The notes: generated by a model not told the origin, from the letters alone. A stretch of DNA of 64,000 nt from Actinacidiphila yeochonensis CN732 (GCF_000745345.1 NZ_JQNR01000005.1:3472001-3536000), one strand, 5' to 3'. Shown: positions 35,263 through 44,064, counted from the first letter of the stretch. Made by a program: numbers and translations.

Positions 35263-35685
35263 TCAGGCCACCTGGACGGGGCTGTTGTGGTAGGCGGCGA
35301 TCGACCAGACACCGTTCTGCCTGCTGAGCACCCACGTCGCCCGGATCTGCCGCTCGGGCGCGACCGTCGACTCCCCGGGGGCCAGCACTCCGCCCTCGGT
35401 GACGATCACCGCCGCGTCGGCGCCGAGGAACTTGAGGTCCAGCGGGGCGCCGAACACCGATGTGCCCTTGTACGGACCGGCGTAGCCGGCCGCCATGAAC
35501 TCCTGGATGGTGGTACGGCCCTTCTTGAAGATGTCGCCGGGCAGCACCATGGTGCCGTCCTCGGTGAAGAGCTCGGCGAAGGCGGACGCGTCGTTGGCGG
35601 CCCAGGCCGTCATCATGCGGCGCGGGACGTCGGCCACGCCTGATCGGTCCTCGGCGGTCGGCGCGGTCGGGACTCCGGTGGTCAT
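35263..35685 (-). CDS. SgcJ/EcaC-type SnoaL-like (NTF2-fold) protein
   Basis: ATG 35685 behind GGGAGAAG gives 140 residues. The sequence (AWAANDASAFAELFTEDGTMVLPG, then GRTTIQEFMAAGYAGPYKGT and RATWVLSRQNGVWSIAAYHNSPV) is the DUF4440/SgcJ-EcaC pattern of the NTF2-like cone fold. Despite the 'oxidoreductase' label sometimes used, members have no obvious cofactor site and their reaction is uncertain. It may share a transcript with the downstream CMD-family gene. Confidence 0.85.
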   Translation of the reverse strand: MTTGVPTAPTAEDRSGVADVPRRMMTAWAANDASAFAELFTEDGTMVLPGDIFKKGRTTIQEFMAAGYAGPYKGTSVFGAPLDLKFLGADAAVIVTEGGVLAPGESTVAPERQIRATWVLSRQNGVWSIAAYHNSPVQVA

Positions 35686-35941
35686 GACTTCTCCCATTCC
35701 CTGGCATGCGGTGCGGAGGTGTTCTTCCCTGTCGTTCCCTAACGCATCGTGGTGCGGGAGCCGGCGGGCCGCACCTCCCGGGTTGCCGTCCGGTCCGGCC
35801 GGGGGGAGTCCGCGGGCGAACACGCCTGATCCGGGCAAGCAGCGAGACGCCCTCCCCGGCGGTCGGCCGACTTCGGAGGGGGCGCGGGAAGGAGCGCGGG
35901 AGGGAGCACCGGGCCGGGGCGGGCGCGGCCGCGGGCCGGGG

Positions 35942-36769
35942 TCAGCCCTTCAGGCCGTAGAAGCGCATCGGTGAGTTCGGGACGAAGCCGATCCGCGGGT
36001 AGACCGGCGCCCCGGCCGCCGTCGCGTGGAGGGTGGCCCGGGTGAGCCCGGTGGCCCGGGCACCCTCGTGGAGGGCCTTGCGGGTCACCGCCTCGCCGTA
36101 GCCCCTGCGCTCCCACCGCGGATCGGTGGCGACCAGGACGACGAAGAGCCGCCCGTCCGCCTCCACCGTCCCGGCGCAGGTCACCGCGGTGTCGCCGCGC
36201 ATCCCCAGATAGGCGTGGACCCGCTCCTTCCAGAGCGCGGACCCGGCGAGCCCGTCCCGGCCGTCCTCCAGGGGGAAGCCGTAGGCGCGCGAGTTGAGGT
36301 CGGCGTACTCCAGCAGCTGCTCGTCGGTGGTGACACGGACGAACATGAGGTCGGGGTGGGCGGGTTCCGGGACGGGGAGCAGGTCCCCCGCCATGCCGGT
36401 GCCGGGGAAGGCGTAGGCCAGTCCGGCCCGCTCGGCCGCCCCGTCCAGGACCCGACGGGCCTCTGGGGCGAGGAGGTCCTCGAAGACCCACAGGAACCCC
36501 GGCCGCGCCTTGGAGCGCATGATGTCCGCGGCCTCGCCGAGGCGCCGCTCCAGGAGCGGGCCGCCGGCGCCGACGTCGGTCAGGGTGACGCAGTTCCAGA
36601 AGGCGAACCGGCAGTCGGCCCAGCGGACGGCGATCCCGGGAAGGTCGCGCACGTCCGCCCCCGGGTCGCGGTCGAGCACCATATCCCGCCAGACCGAGGC
36701 GAGTTGCTCCATCGATTCGACCGACTCGGCGGACCCGGCACGCCCGTCCGACTCCGTGCGACCCGTCAC
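35942..36769 (-). CDS. GNAT-family N-acetyltransferase
   Basis: GTG 36769 behind GAGAGGGG gives 275 residues; the frame is open further upstream without a better start. The C-terminal half has the acetyl-CoA-binding strand and loop VVLVATDPRWERRGYGEAVT, followed by LTRATLHATAAGAPVYPRIGF, the usual GNAT ending. The N-terminal half (WADCRFAFWNCVTL) looks like a degenerate second GNAT fold. The substrate is unknown. The gene reads away from the APH-like gene end by 120 bp. Confidence 0.85.
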   Translation of the reverse strand: MTGRTESDGRAGSAESVESMEQLASVWRDMVLDRDPGADVRDLPGIAVRWADCRFAFWNCVTLTDVGAGGPLLERRLGEAADIMRSKARPGFLWVFEDLLAPEARRVLDGAAERAGLAYAFPGTGMAGDLLPVPEPAHPDLMFVRVTTDEQLLEYADLNSRAYGFPLEDGRDGLAGSALWKERVHAYLGMRGDTAVTCAGTVEADGRLFVVLVATDPRWERRGYGEAVTRKALHEGARATGLTRATLHATAAGAPVYPRIGFVPNSPMRFYGLKG

Positions 36770-36889
36770 CCGGCGCCCCTCTCCGTCCGTGGCGGCCGAA
36801 CGCCACGGGCTCGGCACCGACCACCCCGCCCAACGAGCGACGCGGTACGAGGAAACGGGGCGCGCGATCGGCTGGAGCACGGCCAGTTC

Positions 36890-37750
36890 CTACTGCTGAC
36901 GGGACGTCATGGCGCGGAGGACCGCGTCCACTGCCCTCGCGTACCGGTCCGGCTCGCCGGGCCGGCTCCGTCCCGACGGCCCCGCGTTCTCGCTGTCCGC
37001 GACGAGCCGGAAGATCAGCGCGCGGACCAGCATCTGCGGCCAGTCGGCGTGACCGCCGTCGCCCGGGCCCGTCAGCAGGCCGGGCGGGAGGCCGTACCAG
37101 AGCAGGCCGTCGGCGACCACGACCGCGTCGGCGAACGCCGGGGGCCGCCAGTACGGGGAGAAGTCGATCACCGCCGGGGCCTCGTCCGCGGCGAGGAGCA
37201 CGTTGCCGGCGAGGTCGCCGTGGACGAGCTGGGCGGCCTCCCGCAGCACGGGGCGCCGCAGCTCCAGGAGGGTCGAGAACGGCCCGGCGAGGTCGTCGAC
37301 CACCTCGACGTCCTGCTCGCCCCACGCGACCCGGTCGCCCACCGCCCAGGGATGGGTGCGCCGGTCGAGGAAGCCGGGCCGGGGGTGGTCCCGCAGCGCG
37401 GCGTGGAAGGCCCGCCCGGCGCGGAGCACCTCGGCCCAGTGGCCCTGCGGTCCGGGCTCGCCGGGCAGGAACTCCCAGGCCGTCCAGCCGTCCACGAGGC
37501 TGCGGCCGTCGCCGGAGCGGAGCGGCAGGGGGACGCGGAAGCCGCTGCCCGGCACCAGCCTCTCGAACAGGGAGGCCGCCCACTCGGCCTCCTCCTCGGC
37601 GTCCTCGGCGTCCTCGACGGGCTTGAACACGAACCCGCCGACGAGGACGCTGCGTCCCTGCCCGCCGGCCAGCGGGACCGCTGTGCCCCGCACGCCGAAG
37701 GCATCGAGGACAGAAGGGGGCGGGGTCGTGTCGCGCGGCTGCTCGGTCAC
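36890..37750 (-). CDS. Aminoglycoside-phosphotransferase-like kinase (TIGR02569-type)
   Basis: GTG 37750 gives 286 residues starting VTEQPRDTTPPPSVLDAFGV. A Gly-rich nucleotide loop (LAGGQGRSVLVGGFVFKP) opens the fold. The catalytic loop LVHGDLAGNVLLA and metal-binding VIDFSPYWRPPAFADAVVVA are intact, so activity is likely. This composition matches the actinobacterial TIGR02569 family within the APH/choline-kinase superfamily, whose substrate is not known; drug resistance should not be assumed. Confidence 0.83.
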   Translation of the reverse strand: MTEQPRDTTPPPSVLDAFGVRGTAVPLAGGQGRSVLVGGFVFKPVEDAEDAEEEAEWAASLFERLVPGSGFRVPLPLRSGDGRSLVDGWTAWEFLPGEPGPQGHWAEVLRAGRAFHAALRDHPRPGFLDRRTHPWAVGDRVAWGEQDVEVVDDLAGPFSTLLELRRPVLREAAQLVHGDLAGNVLLAADEAPAVIDFSPYWRPPAFADAVVVADGLLWYGLPPGLLTGPGDGGHADWPQMLVRALIFRLVADSENAGPSGRSRPGEPDRYARAVDAVLRAMTSRQQ

Positions 37751-38117
37751 CCCGGCATCCTGCCGACACCGCGCTGCCCGACGCACCTCCTTTCGCCCGA
37801 CCCGGGCCGCGGCGCCGGTTCACCTGACCCGTTCGGGCGAAGCGCCGGTCGGAGCGGTCGGAGCGGTCGGGACGGTCTGGGCGGTCGGGGCGCGCCCGCG
37901 GGTCGCATCGGCCGGGTGTCGCGCACCTTCCGCCGGTGGTGCCGTTGCCTACGCGGTGCCGCTCCGCGCTGCCCGCACCGCGGGTGCCCCATATACCCCG
38001 GAACACAGGGATGTTGAGCCTTCCGTCGCGGCACGGGACAGGAACGCGCTCCCTGCCGCGTATCGGCGGGCTGTTCCCGTCGGGAAAGCCCGCGGCGGGG
38101 CGGGGGAGGGGGATAGC
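37751..38117. other. Divergent intergenic region, 367 bp
   Basis: No gene is seen. A 9-bp GGAGCGGTC/GGGCGGTCG-type unit is repeated at about 37852-37890. CATATACCCCGGAACACAGG near 37990-38010 is the most A/T-rich part and may hold a promoter for one of the flanking genes. Confidence 0.4.
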
Positions 38118-38486
38118 GTGGCGGGTATGGACGCCAAGGATGCCGATCCGGCTGACGAGTGGCCGCTTCCGCCGGTCTGGATGTGGGAGTGCCGGGACTG
38201 CGTCGTGCTGTACAAGGCGATGAAGCGCGCGCCGGAGATCGTCGACGCCGCCCGGCGGGAACTCGGGCCCGGGGTCGACTGCGATCCGATGGACAGCATC
38301 CTCTCGACGCAGATCCGGCTCGCGGAGCACATCGCCGCCCGCCACCCGGACGACGTGCCCGCCGTGGACGAGGCCTGCGCCACCTGTGTCTCCGACGTGG
38401 GCGACGCCCGGTTGCCCGCCTCGCTGGTGCTGCGGCACCGGGCGCGGCACCTGTTCGTGCCGCCCAGCATCGTCGGGTCGTGGTGA
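38118..38486 (+). CDS. Small hypothetical protein with paired Cys/His motifs
   Basis: GTG 38118 sits at good spacing from GGGGAGGGGGAT; ATG 38127 is an alternative. The 122-residue product contains WECRDCVVLYKAMKRA, EHIAARHPDD, EACATCVSD and LRHRARHLF. The two C-x-x-C pairs and several His could bind one or two zinc ions. I do not recognise the family. It converges on the CMD-family gene and a shared hairpin. Confidence 0.7.
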   Translation: MAGMDAKDADPADEWPLPPVWMWECRDCVVLYKAMKRAPEIVDAARRELGPGVDCDPMDSILSTQIRLAEHIAARHPDDVPAVDEACATCVSDVGDARLPASLVLRHRARHLFVPPSIVGSW

Positions 38487-38564
38487 CCCGGGGCGCTCGC
38501 CTCCGGCGGCCGGCAGCCCCCGACAGCCGCGGCCCGCGGGCCTGACGGCCCGCGACCGCGCGAG

Positions 38565-38587
38565 GCGGGGCGGCGGTGCCGCCCCGC
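38565..38587. terminator. Hairpin between convergent genes
   Basis: GCGGGGCGGC-GGT-GCCGCCCCGC forms a 10-bp stem between the small Cys/His protein gene (plus) and the CMD-family gene (minus). Confidence 0.65.
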
Positions 38588-38592
38588 GCCGG

Positions 38593-39009
38593 TCAGGTGT
38601 CCTGGGTGGCGTCGGCGGCACCGCCGGCGGTGTCCGCGTCCGCGTCCGGGGCCGGGTCCGCGTCCGCGTCCGCGACGAGGGCGTGCAACTGGCCCGCCGC
38701 CGTCATCGCGCTCGGCCACCCCGCCTGGAAGGCCAGGCGGGTCACGGCCTCGCCCAGCTCTGCGGGGGAGAGGCCGTCGTCCAGGGCCGGCCTGAGGTGG
38801 AGGCCGAGCTGCTCGGGCCCGGGGCGGTAGAGCGCGGCCAGCACGCCCACCGTGACCAGGCCGCGGTGCCGTTGCGACAGGCCGGGCCGCTCCCGCACGT
38901 CGCCGAACAGCACGTCGTCGGTCAGCTCGACCCGATTCGGCCCCACGGGAGCCAGGTGTCGGGGGCGGTCTGTCCGGGCATCGCGTACTCCTCGCGTCGA
39001 GGTGGTCAC
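38593..39009 (-). CDS. Carboxymuconolactone decarboxylase-family protein; N terminus possibly frameshifted
   Basis: From GTG 39009 the protein has 138 residues. The core (GPNRVELTDDVLFGDVRERP, RHRGLVTVGVLAALYRPGPE, LGEAVTRLAFQAGWPSAMTA) is the CMD family, although the paired active-site Cys is absent. The C terminus is an Asp/Ala repeat. A better-looking start, ATG 38981 behind GAGGAG (MPGQTAPD), is in another frame and runs into a stop after 19 codons; one extra base near the GCCCCC run would join it to the body. The divergent XRE regulator is probably its controller. Confidence 0.75.
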   Translation of the reverse strand: MTTSTRGVRDARTDRPRHLAPVGPNRVELTDDVLFGDVRERPGLSQRHRGLVTVGVLAALYRPGPEQLGLHLRPALDDGLSPAELGEAVTRLAFQAGWPSAMTAAGQLHALVADADADPAPDADADTAGGAADATQDT

Positions 39010-39126
39010 CGCCGGTTCCGGGCCTTCGGGGAGCGGTCCCCGGCGCGCTCCCAGGCGCGGCGCCCACCGTTCCCGGTGGCAGGCGGCGGTCCCGGCTCCG
39101 TGCGGGGGCGCCGGCCTTGAGGTATA

Positions 39127-39207
39127 CCGGTCCGCCCGGTCCGCCCGGTCCGCCCGGTCCGCCCGGTCCGCCCGGTCCGCCCGGTCCGCCCGGTCCGCCC
39201 GGTCCGG
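39127..39207 (+). repeat. 9-bp tandem repeat, eight perfect copies plus one imperfect
   Basis: CCGGTCCGC is repeated head to tail from 39127 to 39198, with a ninth variant to 39207, in the 326-bp divergent gap between the CMD-family gene and its XRE-type regulator. In one plus frame it would encode Gly-Pro-Pro, but no start with a binding site is present. It could hold repeated operator half-sites or a recombination-prone spacer. Confidence 0.85.
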
Positions 39208-39335
39208 TCGGCCCGCCCGACCCGCTCGGTTCCGTCAGCAACGAAACCGCAGGCCACAGCCGTGGAGAAGGGCCTGCCGTCCCGGGTAACGACAGTACCC
39301 CCCAGTCCGTCCGGGCCGACCGTAGCCTGGAGGGC

Positions 39336-40232
39336 ATGGACAGCAGGACCAGCAGGAGCGACGTCAGGGAGTTCCTGGCCACCCGTCGCGCCCGGATCAC
39401 CCCGCAGCAGGCGGGCCTGCCCGCCTACGGCAGCAACCGCCGTGTGCCGGGGCTGCGGCGCGAGGAGGTCGCGCTGCTGGCCGGCGTCAGCATCGACTAC
39501 TACGTCCGCCTGGAGCGCGGCAACCTCGCCGGGGTCTCCGACAGCGTCCTCGACGCGGTCGCCCGCGCCCTCCAGCTCGACGAAGCCGAGCGCTCCCACC
39601 TGTGGGACCTCGCCCGCACCGCCAACGCCGGCCCGCCTCGCTCCGCCCGCCCGGCCCGTCCGCGGATCCGCCCCACCATGCAGCGGGTCCTGGACTCCAT
39701 GACCGACGCCCCGGCCTTCATCCGCAACGGCCGCCTGGACGTCCTCGCGGTCAACGTTCTCGGCCGCGCCCTGTACTCACCGCTGTTCGACGCTCCCGAC
39801 CGGCCGGTCAACATCGCCCGCTTCCAGTTCCTCCACCCCGGCGGCGCGGACTTCTTCCCCGACTGGGACACCTCCGTCGACACCACCGTCGCCCTGCTGC
39901 GGACCGAGGCCGGCCGCGCCCCCTACGACCGGAACCTCACCGACCTCGTCGGTGAACTCGTCACCCGCAGCGACGTGTTCCGCACCGCGTGGGCCAAGCA
40001 CGACGTCCGCCTGCACCACACCGGCACGAAGCGCTTCCACCACCCCGCCGTCGGCGACCTCGCCCTCGACTTCGAGGCCATGGCCCTGCCCGCCGACCCC
40101 GGTCTCACCCTCACCAGCTACAGCGCCGCCCCCGGCACCCCCTCCGCCGACGGCCTGCGCCTCCTCGCCACCTGGGCCGCCACCGAACCGGCGCCGGCCC
40201 CCACCGGAGGGGGCGGGCAGGCGCGGCCGTGA
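39336..40232 (+). CDS. Helix-turn-helix regulator, XRE family with MmyB-like ligand domain
   Basis: ATG 39336 behind TGGAGGGC gives 298 residues; the frame upstream only crosses the 9-bp repeat. The HTH (LRREEVALLAGVSIDYYVRLERGN, residues about 35-58) follows DVREFLATRRARITPQQAGLP. The C-terminal MmyB-like domain has RNGRLDVLAVNVLGRALY, NIARFQFLHPGG and the closing KRFHHPAVGDLALDFEAM. Such regulators in Streptomyces commonly control a divergent oxidoreductase or CMD gene, as here, and may bind a fatty-acid-like ligand. Confidence 0.93.
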   Translation: MDSRTSRSDVREFLATRRARITPQQAGLPAYGSNRRVPGLRREEVALLAGVSIDYYVRLERGNLAGVSDSVLDAVARALQLDEAERSHLWDLARTANAGPPRSARPARPRIRPTMQRVLDSMTDAPAFIRNGRLDVLAVNVLGRALYSPLFDAPDRPVNIARFQFLHPGGADFFPDWDTSVDTTVALLRTEAGRAPYDRNLTDLVGELVTRSDVFRTAWAKHDVRLHHTGTKRFHHPAVGDLALDFEAMALPADPGLTLTSYSAAPGTPSADGLRLLATWAATEPAPAPTGGGGQARP

Positions 40233-40244
40233 CCGGGGCTCCCC

Positions 40245-40274
40245 GACGGCGTTGGCGGTTCCACCGCCGCCGTC
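40245..40274. terminator. Hairpin between convergent genes
   Basis: GACGGC/GCCGTC outer and GGCGG/CCGCC inner arms stack with a small internal loop between the XRE regulator stop and the lipoprotein gene end. Confidence 0.6.
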
Positions 40275-40286
40275 ACGGTGGCGCGG

Positions 40287-40784
40287 TCACTTCAGCAGGT
40301 AGGCGTACCTCGGGCACAGGTAGGTGATCGCGTCCTTTGCCGAGGGGAGTTCGCCGGAGGAGATGGCGGCCTTGGCGTCGGACGGGCTGGTTCGCGCGGT
40401 CAGGGCGATGCGCTCGCACACGTCCTGGCCGTCTTCGAGGACGGAGGACGGGTCCTGGCCGACGTGCACCTTGCCGGCCAGGTAGTCCTTCTGCCGCCCG
40501 GTGAACGTGCCGGTGGCCGGGGTCAGGCGAGCCGCGGGCACCGTGGGGCCGGGGCTCGGCTGGACGCTTTCGGCGGTGCCGTCCGGACCGACCGAGGGGG
40601 ACCGCTCGGCAGGGGGCGCGGTCGCGGTGGGGGTTGCAGCCGTGGCGGAGGAGGAGGCGGTGGAGGAGGCGGCCGCGGTGGGCCGCGCGGCCTCCGTGTG
40701 GTGGGCGCTGCCGCAGCCGGCCAGCGCCGCCGCAGCCGCCATGAACACGGCGGCTGCGGCGACGCGCGCGGGGCTCCCGGTCAC
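40287..40784 (-). CDS. Putative lipoprotein
   Basis: GTG 40784 overlaps the stop of the upstream propeller gene. The 165-residue product has a signal peptide with lipobox LAGC near residue 23, then a Ser/Thr/Ala/Pro-rich linker of about 50 residues, then a small domain (FTGRQKDYLAGKVHVGQDPS, GQDVCERIALTART, AITYLCPRYAYLL) with two Cys, reminiscent of DUF732-like secreted domains. It is probably anchored to the outer face of the membrane. Coupling to the secreted propeller protein suggests a shared extracellular job. Confidence 0.8.
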   Translation of the reverse strand: MTGSPARVAAAAVFMAAAAALAGCGSAHHTEAARPTAAASSTASSSATAATPTATAPPAERSPSVGPDGTAESVQPSPGPTVPAARLTPATGTFTGRQKDYLAGKVHVGQDPSSVLEDGQDVCERIALTARTSPSDAKAAISSGELPSAKDAITYLCPRYAYLLK

Positions 40785-42838
40785 GGCTGGCCGAAGACCA
40801 GGGTGAGCTGCGGGTGGCCCGACGTCCCCGGGGCGTCGCGGGACCACAGCCACGCCGAGTCCGCACCCGTGTCGGTCAGCGCCAGGTCGTAGCTCTGGCC
40901 GAGGTGGTCGCTGAGGGCGGAGGCGGTGAGAGCCGCCGAGTAGTCGGTCTGGAGCGCCGACGGCGCGTGGAGGGTGCCGAGCACGGTGGAGTCGAGGGCG
41001 GGCTTCGTGGACCAGGTGACCCCGGTCTCGGTCCAACTGCCGGTGACCGGTTGCACCGCGAGGTCGTCGGTGGAGCCGCCGGTACTGAGCGAGCTGGTGC
41101 GCACGGTCAACTCGGCGCTCTTGAGGACCATTCCGGACGGCGCCTGGGGCAGGTCGAACCGGAGGTAGGCGGTGTACCCGGTCGTGCCGCGTACCGCCAG
41201 CTGCTGGTCGGCGCCGTAGTTGGTGGTCTGGGCCGCCTCGTTGACGTAGGCGTCCGCGCCGTCCGACACGACGGTGGTGGCCGAGGTCGGCGTTCCGGGC
41301 GTGGTGACGCTCGTCGCCTCCGACTTGGCGCTGGTGTTGCCGGCCGGGTCCGAGGCGGTGACCTGGTACGTGTAGGTGGTGCCGGGCTGCGCGCTCGCGT
41401 CGGAGAAGGACAGGGTCGGGAGCTGCCAGAACGTGGAGTCGCCGGTCACGGCGCCGATCTTGGTGCCGTCGCGGTAGACGGTGTAGGTCAGCGTGGTGTC
41501 GTCGAGGTCGAGGCCGGCCTGCCACCGCAGCAGGACCCGTCCGCCGGTCGCGTTGGCGGCCAGCGCCTGGAGCGGCACGGAGGGGGACCGCGTGTCGGGG
41601 GTGTTGGCGAACCGGACCAGGCCCTGCTGGGGACGGTTTCCGTTGCTCGCGATACGGGTGAACTCGCCGCCCACCCACAGGTAGTCGGTGCCGCCGCTGG
41701 AGGCGACCGTGAGGGCGCGCGGGCCGATCTGCTCGGTGCCGGCGGGGCCGTCGTCGGTGTCCGGGAACCAGCCGAGCAGCGGCTTCGGGTTGTCCACCGA
41801 CTCGGCGAGCAGGTGCTGACGGTCGTTCATCTGCGGGAACTGCCCCATGCTGGAGCAGTCGTGGGCGTGGGAGGCGCTGTAGAGGACGGACTTGTAGACG
41901 ATGACCGCCTGCGTCGCGCCCAGGCAGGTGTCGCGCCACCGCTGGCCGAGGCTGCTCCAGCTGATGGCGATGCGGCCGTCGAACACCCCGCTTCCGGTGC
42001 CCTCGTTGCCGGTGTAGAAGCTCGTGCCGTCGCTGGTGATGTTCTGGACGGTGGAGGTCGCCGGAATGAAGCCCGGGTACGTCTTCACGTTCGCACCGGT
42101 GGTGGCGTCGACCACGGCCAGCGCGTGCGAGGAGGCGCCGTTCACGGTGGCGAAGTCGCCGCCGATCGCGAGTTCGGTGCCGTCCGGGCTCACCGCCAGT
42201 GACTTGCCGGCGTCGTCGGCGTCGGCCGTGAAGGGCTTGAGCGCGCCGGTGGTGGACACCGCCGCGAAGTGCTGCCTCGGCTCCCCGGCCACCGTGGTGA
42301 AGTTGCCCGCCATGTAGACGGTGTCCGAGGTCACCGCGAGACCCCGCACCTGCGCGGAGACCGACACCCCGAACGAGGACTTCACCGAGCAGGTGGCGAT
42401 GTCGATCGCCGCGATGTTGCTGGCCGGCACCCCGTTCACCGCGCCGAAGGTGCCTCCGGCGTAGAGGGTGCCCTGGTCGGGGGAGACGGCCAGCGCCCGT
42501 ACCGTCGCCGTGCCCGACCCGACGGTGAAGGACAGCTTGCACGAGGTCGGAGCACCGGTGGCGGCGTCGAACGCCTGGAAGTTGAGGGCGGGTTGTTCGC
42601 TCGTGCCGGCCGCCGCCCCGGGCGGCCGTACGGTCGAGAAGGTCCCCCCGGCGAAGACCACGCCCTGGGCCTGGGCCAGCGCCCACACCACCCCGTTGGT
42701 CTGCCACGTCGCCAGGTCGTCCGCGGTCATGGCCACCGGCGGTGTGAGCGCCCCCGCCGGTGCCGGCGCCACCGCGGTGCCTATCGCTGTCAGGACCGCG
42801 CACGTCACCGTGGCGGCCAACCCCCTTGTGCTGCGCAT
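40781..42838 (-). CDS. Large secreted protein: beta-propeller, fibronectin III and DNRLRE/CBM96-like domains
   Basis: The 685-residue protein has a signal peptide (residues 1-30, cleaved near AGA). Residues about 40-380 are propeller-like blades with repeated YAGGTFGAVNG, YMAGNFTTVAGEP, AIGGDFATVNG and WVGGEFTRIASNG units (DUF5122/delta-60-like). A fibronectin III domain (about 395-495, ending TYTYQVTASDPAGN) and a C-terminal DNRLRE-type domain (about 505-685: DAYVNEAAQTTNYGADQQLA, YLRFDLP) follow. This arrangement is seen in extracellular actinomycete proteins that probably bind polysaccharide; no enzyme site is visible. Confidence 0.88.
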   Translation of the reverse strand: MRSTRGLAATVTCAVLTAIGTAVAPAPAGALTPPVAMTADDLATWQTNGVVWALAQAQGVVFAGGTFSTVRPPGAAAGTSEQPALNFQAFDAATGAPTSCKLSFTVGSGTATVRALAVSPDQGTLYAGGTFGAVNGVPASNIAAIDIATCSVKSSFGVSVSAQVRGLAVTSDTVYMAGNFTTVAGEPRQHFAAVSTTGALKPFTADADDAGKSLAVSPDGTELAIGGDFATVNGASSHALAVVDATTGANVKTYPGFIPATSTVQNITSDGTSFYTGNEGTGSGVFDGRIAISWSSLGQRWRDTCLGATQAVIVYKSVLYSASHAHDCSSMGQFPQMNDRQHLLAESVDNPKPLLGWFPDTDDGPAGTEQIGPRALTVASSGGTDYLWVGGEFTRIASNGNRPQQGLVRFANTPDTRSPSVPLQALAANATGGRVLLRWQAGLDLDDTTLTYTVYRDGTKIGAVTGDSTFWQLPTLSFSDASAQPGTTYTYQVTASDPAGNTSAKSEATSVTTPGTPTSATTVVSDGADAYVNEAAQTTNYGADQQLAVRGTTGYTAYLRFDLPQAPSGMVLKSAELTVRTSSLSTGGSTDDLAVQPVTGSWTETGVTWSTKPALDSTVLGTLHAPSALQTDYSAALTASALSDHLGQSYDLALTDTGADSAWLWSRDAPGTSGHPQLTLVFGQP

Positions 42839-42999
42839 CAGATCCCCTCTGGTGCGTGCGTCATGGCGGCTGCCCGACCGGACAGCCTCGGCCGGAGACT
42901 AGCCCGGTTTCCGCCCCGGTCGTCCCCGTTCGGGGAATCTTTGACCCCGTCATGCCAGTAGCGGCTCGGGCGGCTCGGGCGGCTCGGGGGAGCACCCGC

Positions 43000-44064
43000 T
43001 CAGCGCAGGGGCTCGCCCACCGCGTGCATGTGGCCGAGCGCCTGGCGATAGGAGGCGAACAGGCCGGTCTCGGTGTACGGGATGCCGATACGGGCGCAGT
43101 GCGCGCGGACCAGGGGCTGCGCCCGGCGCAGGTGGGGGCGGGGCATGCTCGGGAAGAGGTGGTGCTCGACCTGGTAGTTGAGGCCGCCGAGCAGGAAGTC
43201 GACCACCGGGTTGCCGCGGACGTTGCGGGAGGTGAGCACCTGGCGCCGCAGGTGGCCCCAGCGCGTGCCCTCCTCCGGCATGGCCATCCCCTTGTGGTTG
43301 GGGGCGAACGCGCACCCGAGGTGCACACCGGTCAGCGCGTGGTGCACCGCCGCGAAGGCCAGCGCCTGCCCCGGCGTCAGCAGCGTGAGCAACAGGGCCG
43401 TGTAACCCGCCAGATGGGCCAGCAGGAGGCCGCCTTCCACCAGCCGGTCGGCGCCGCGCAGCCGGCGCAGGTCGCGCACGCTCGCCACCTTCAGCGCGAG
43501 GCCCTCCAGAAGCAGCATCGGGAAGAACAGTCCAGCCTGATGTTTTGTCAGAAAGTGTGCGAAGCCGACGCGTTCGACCGCCTGGGCCCTGGTCCACACC
43601 AGTGCGCCGACCTCCACGTCGGGGTCCTTGCCGACGTGGTTGGGGTTGGCGTGGTGCCGGTTGTGCTTGTCCGTCCACCAGGACGCGCCCATACCCAGCA
43701 GGAGGTTGCCGTGCAGCAGCGCGAGGGCCCGGTTGGCCCGGCGGCCCGCGGCCACCTGCTGGTGGCCGGCGTCATGCCCGAAGAACCCCGCACGGGCCGA
43801 CAGCACCGCCGCCGGCACCGCCAGCGCGAGCACCCACCACGACCCGGTCGCGCCCACCACCGCCACGCCGGCGCAAAGGGCCGCAGTGGCCAGCAGGTTC
43901 ACCGCGATGGACACCGCGTAGTGCCGCCGCCTCCGTCGGAGCAGCCCCGCCTGCCGCACCTGCCGCAACAGGGGCGCGAACTCGCTGCCCGCGCCCTCCG
44001 CGGGGACGTCCGGCAGGCCCGGGACAGGTGGAGCTGCGGTCAGGGTGCTGCTGGTGGCGGCCAT
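43000..44064 (-). CDS. Membrane fatty acid desaturase
   Basis: ATG 44064 behind GAGGAGCG gives 354 residues. The three His boxes are intact: HDAGHQ near 98, HNRHH near 134 and QVEHH near 298. Several hydrophobic segments (SIAVNLLATAALCAGVAVV, WWVLALAVPAAVLSA, YTALLLTLLTPGQALAFAAV) fit four membrane helices. These di-iron enzymes introduce double bonds into acyl chains at the cytoplasmic membrane, needing reductant supplied elsewhere. The gene is monocistronic and divergent from the RHS toxin gene. Confidence 0.93.
   Translation of the reverse strand: MAATSSTLTAAPPVPGLPDVPAEGAGSEFAPLLRQVRQAGLLRRRRRHYAVSIAVNLLATAALCAGVAVVGATGSWWVLALAVPAAVLSARAGFFGHDAGHQQVAAGRRANRALALLHGNLLLGMGASWWTDKHNRHHANPNHVGKDPDVEVGALVWTRAQAVERVGFAHFLTKHQAGLFFPMLLLEGLALKVASVRDLRRLRGADRLVEGGLLLAHLAGYTALLLTLLTPGQALAFAAVHHALTGVHLGCAFAPNHKGMAMPEEGTRWGHLRRQVLTSRNVRGNPVVDFLLGGLNYQVEHHLFPSMPRPHLRRAQPLVRAHCARIGIPYTETGLFASYRQALGHMHAVGEPLR

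Noticed and set aside
39127..39207. CRISPR-like array
   Set aside because: The unit is only 9 bp with no spacers; it is a simple tandem repeat.
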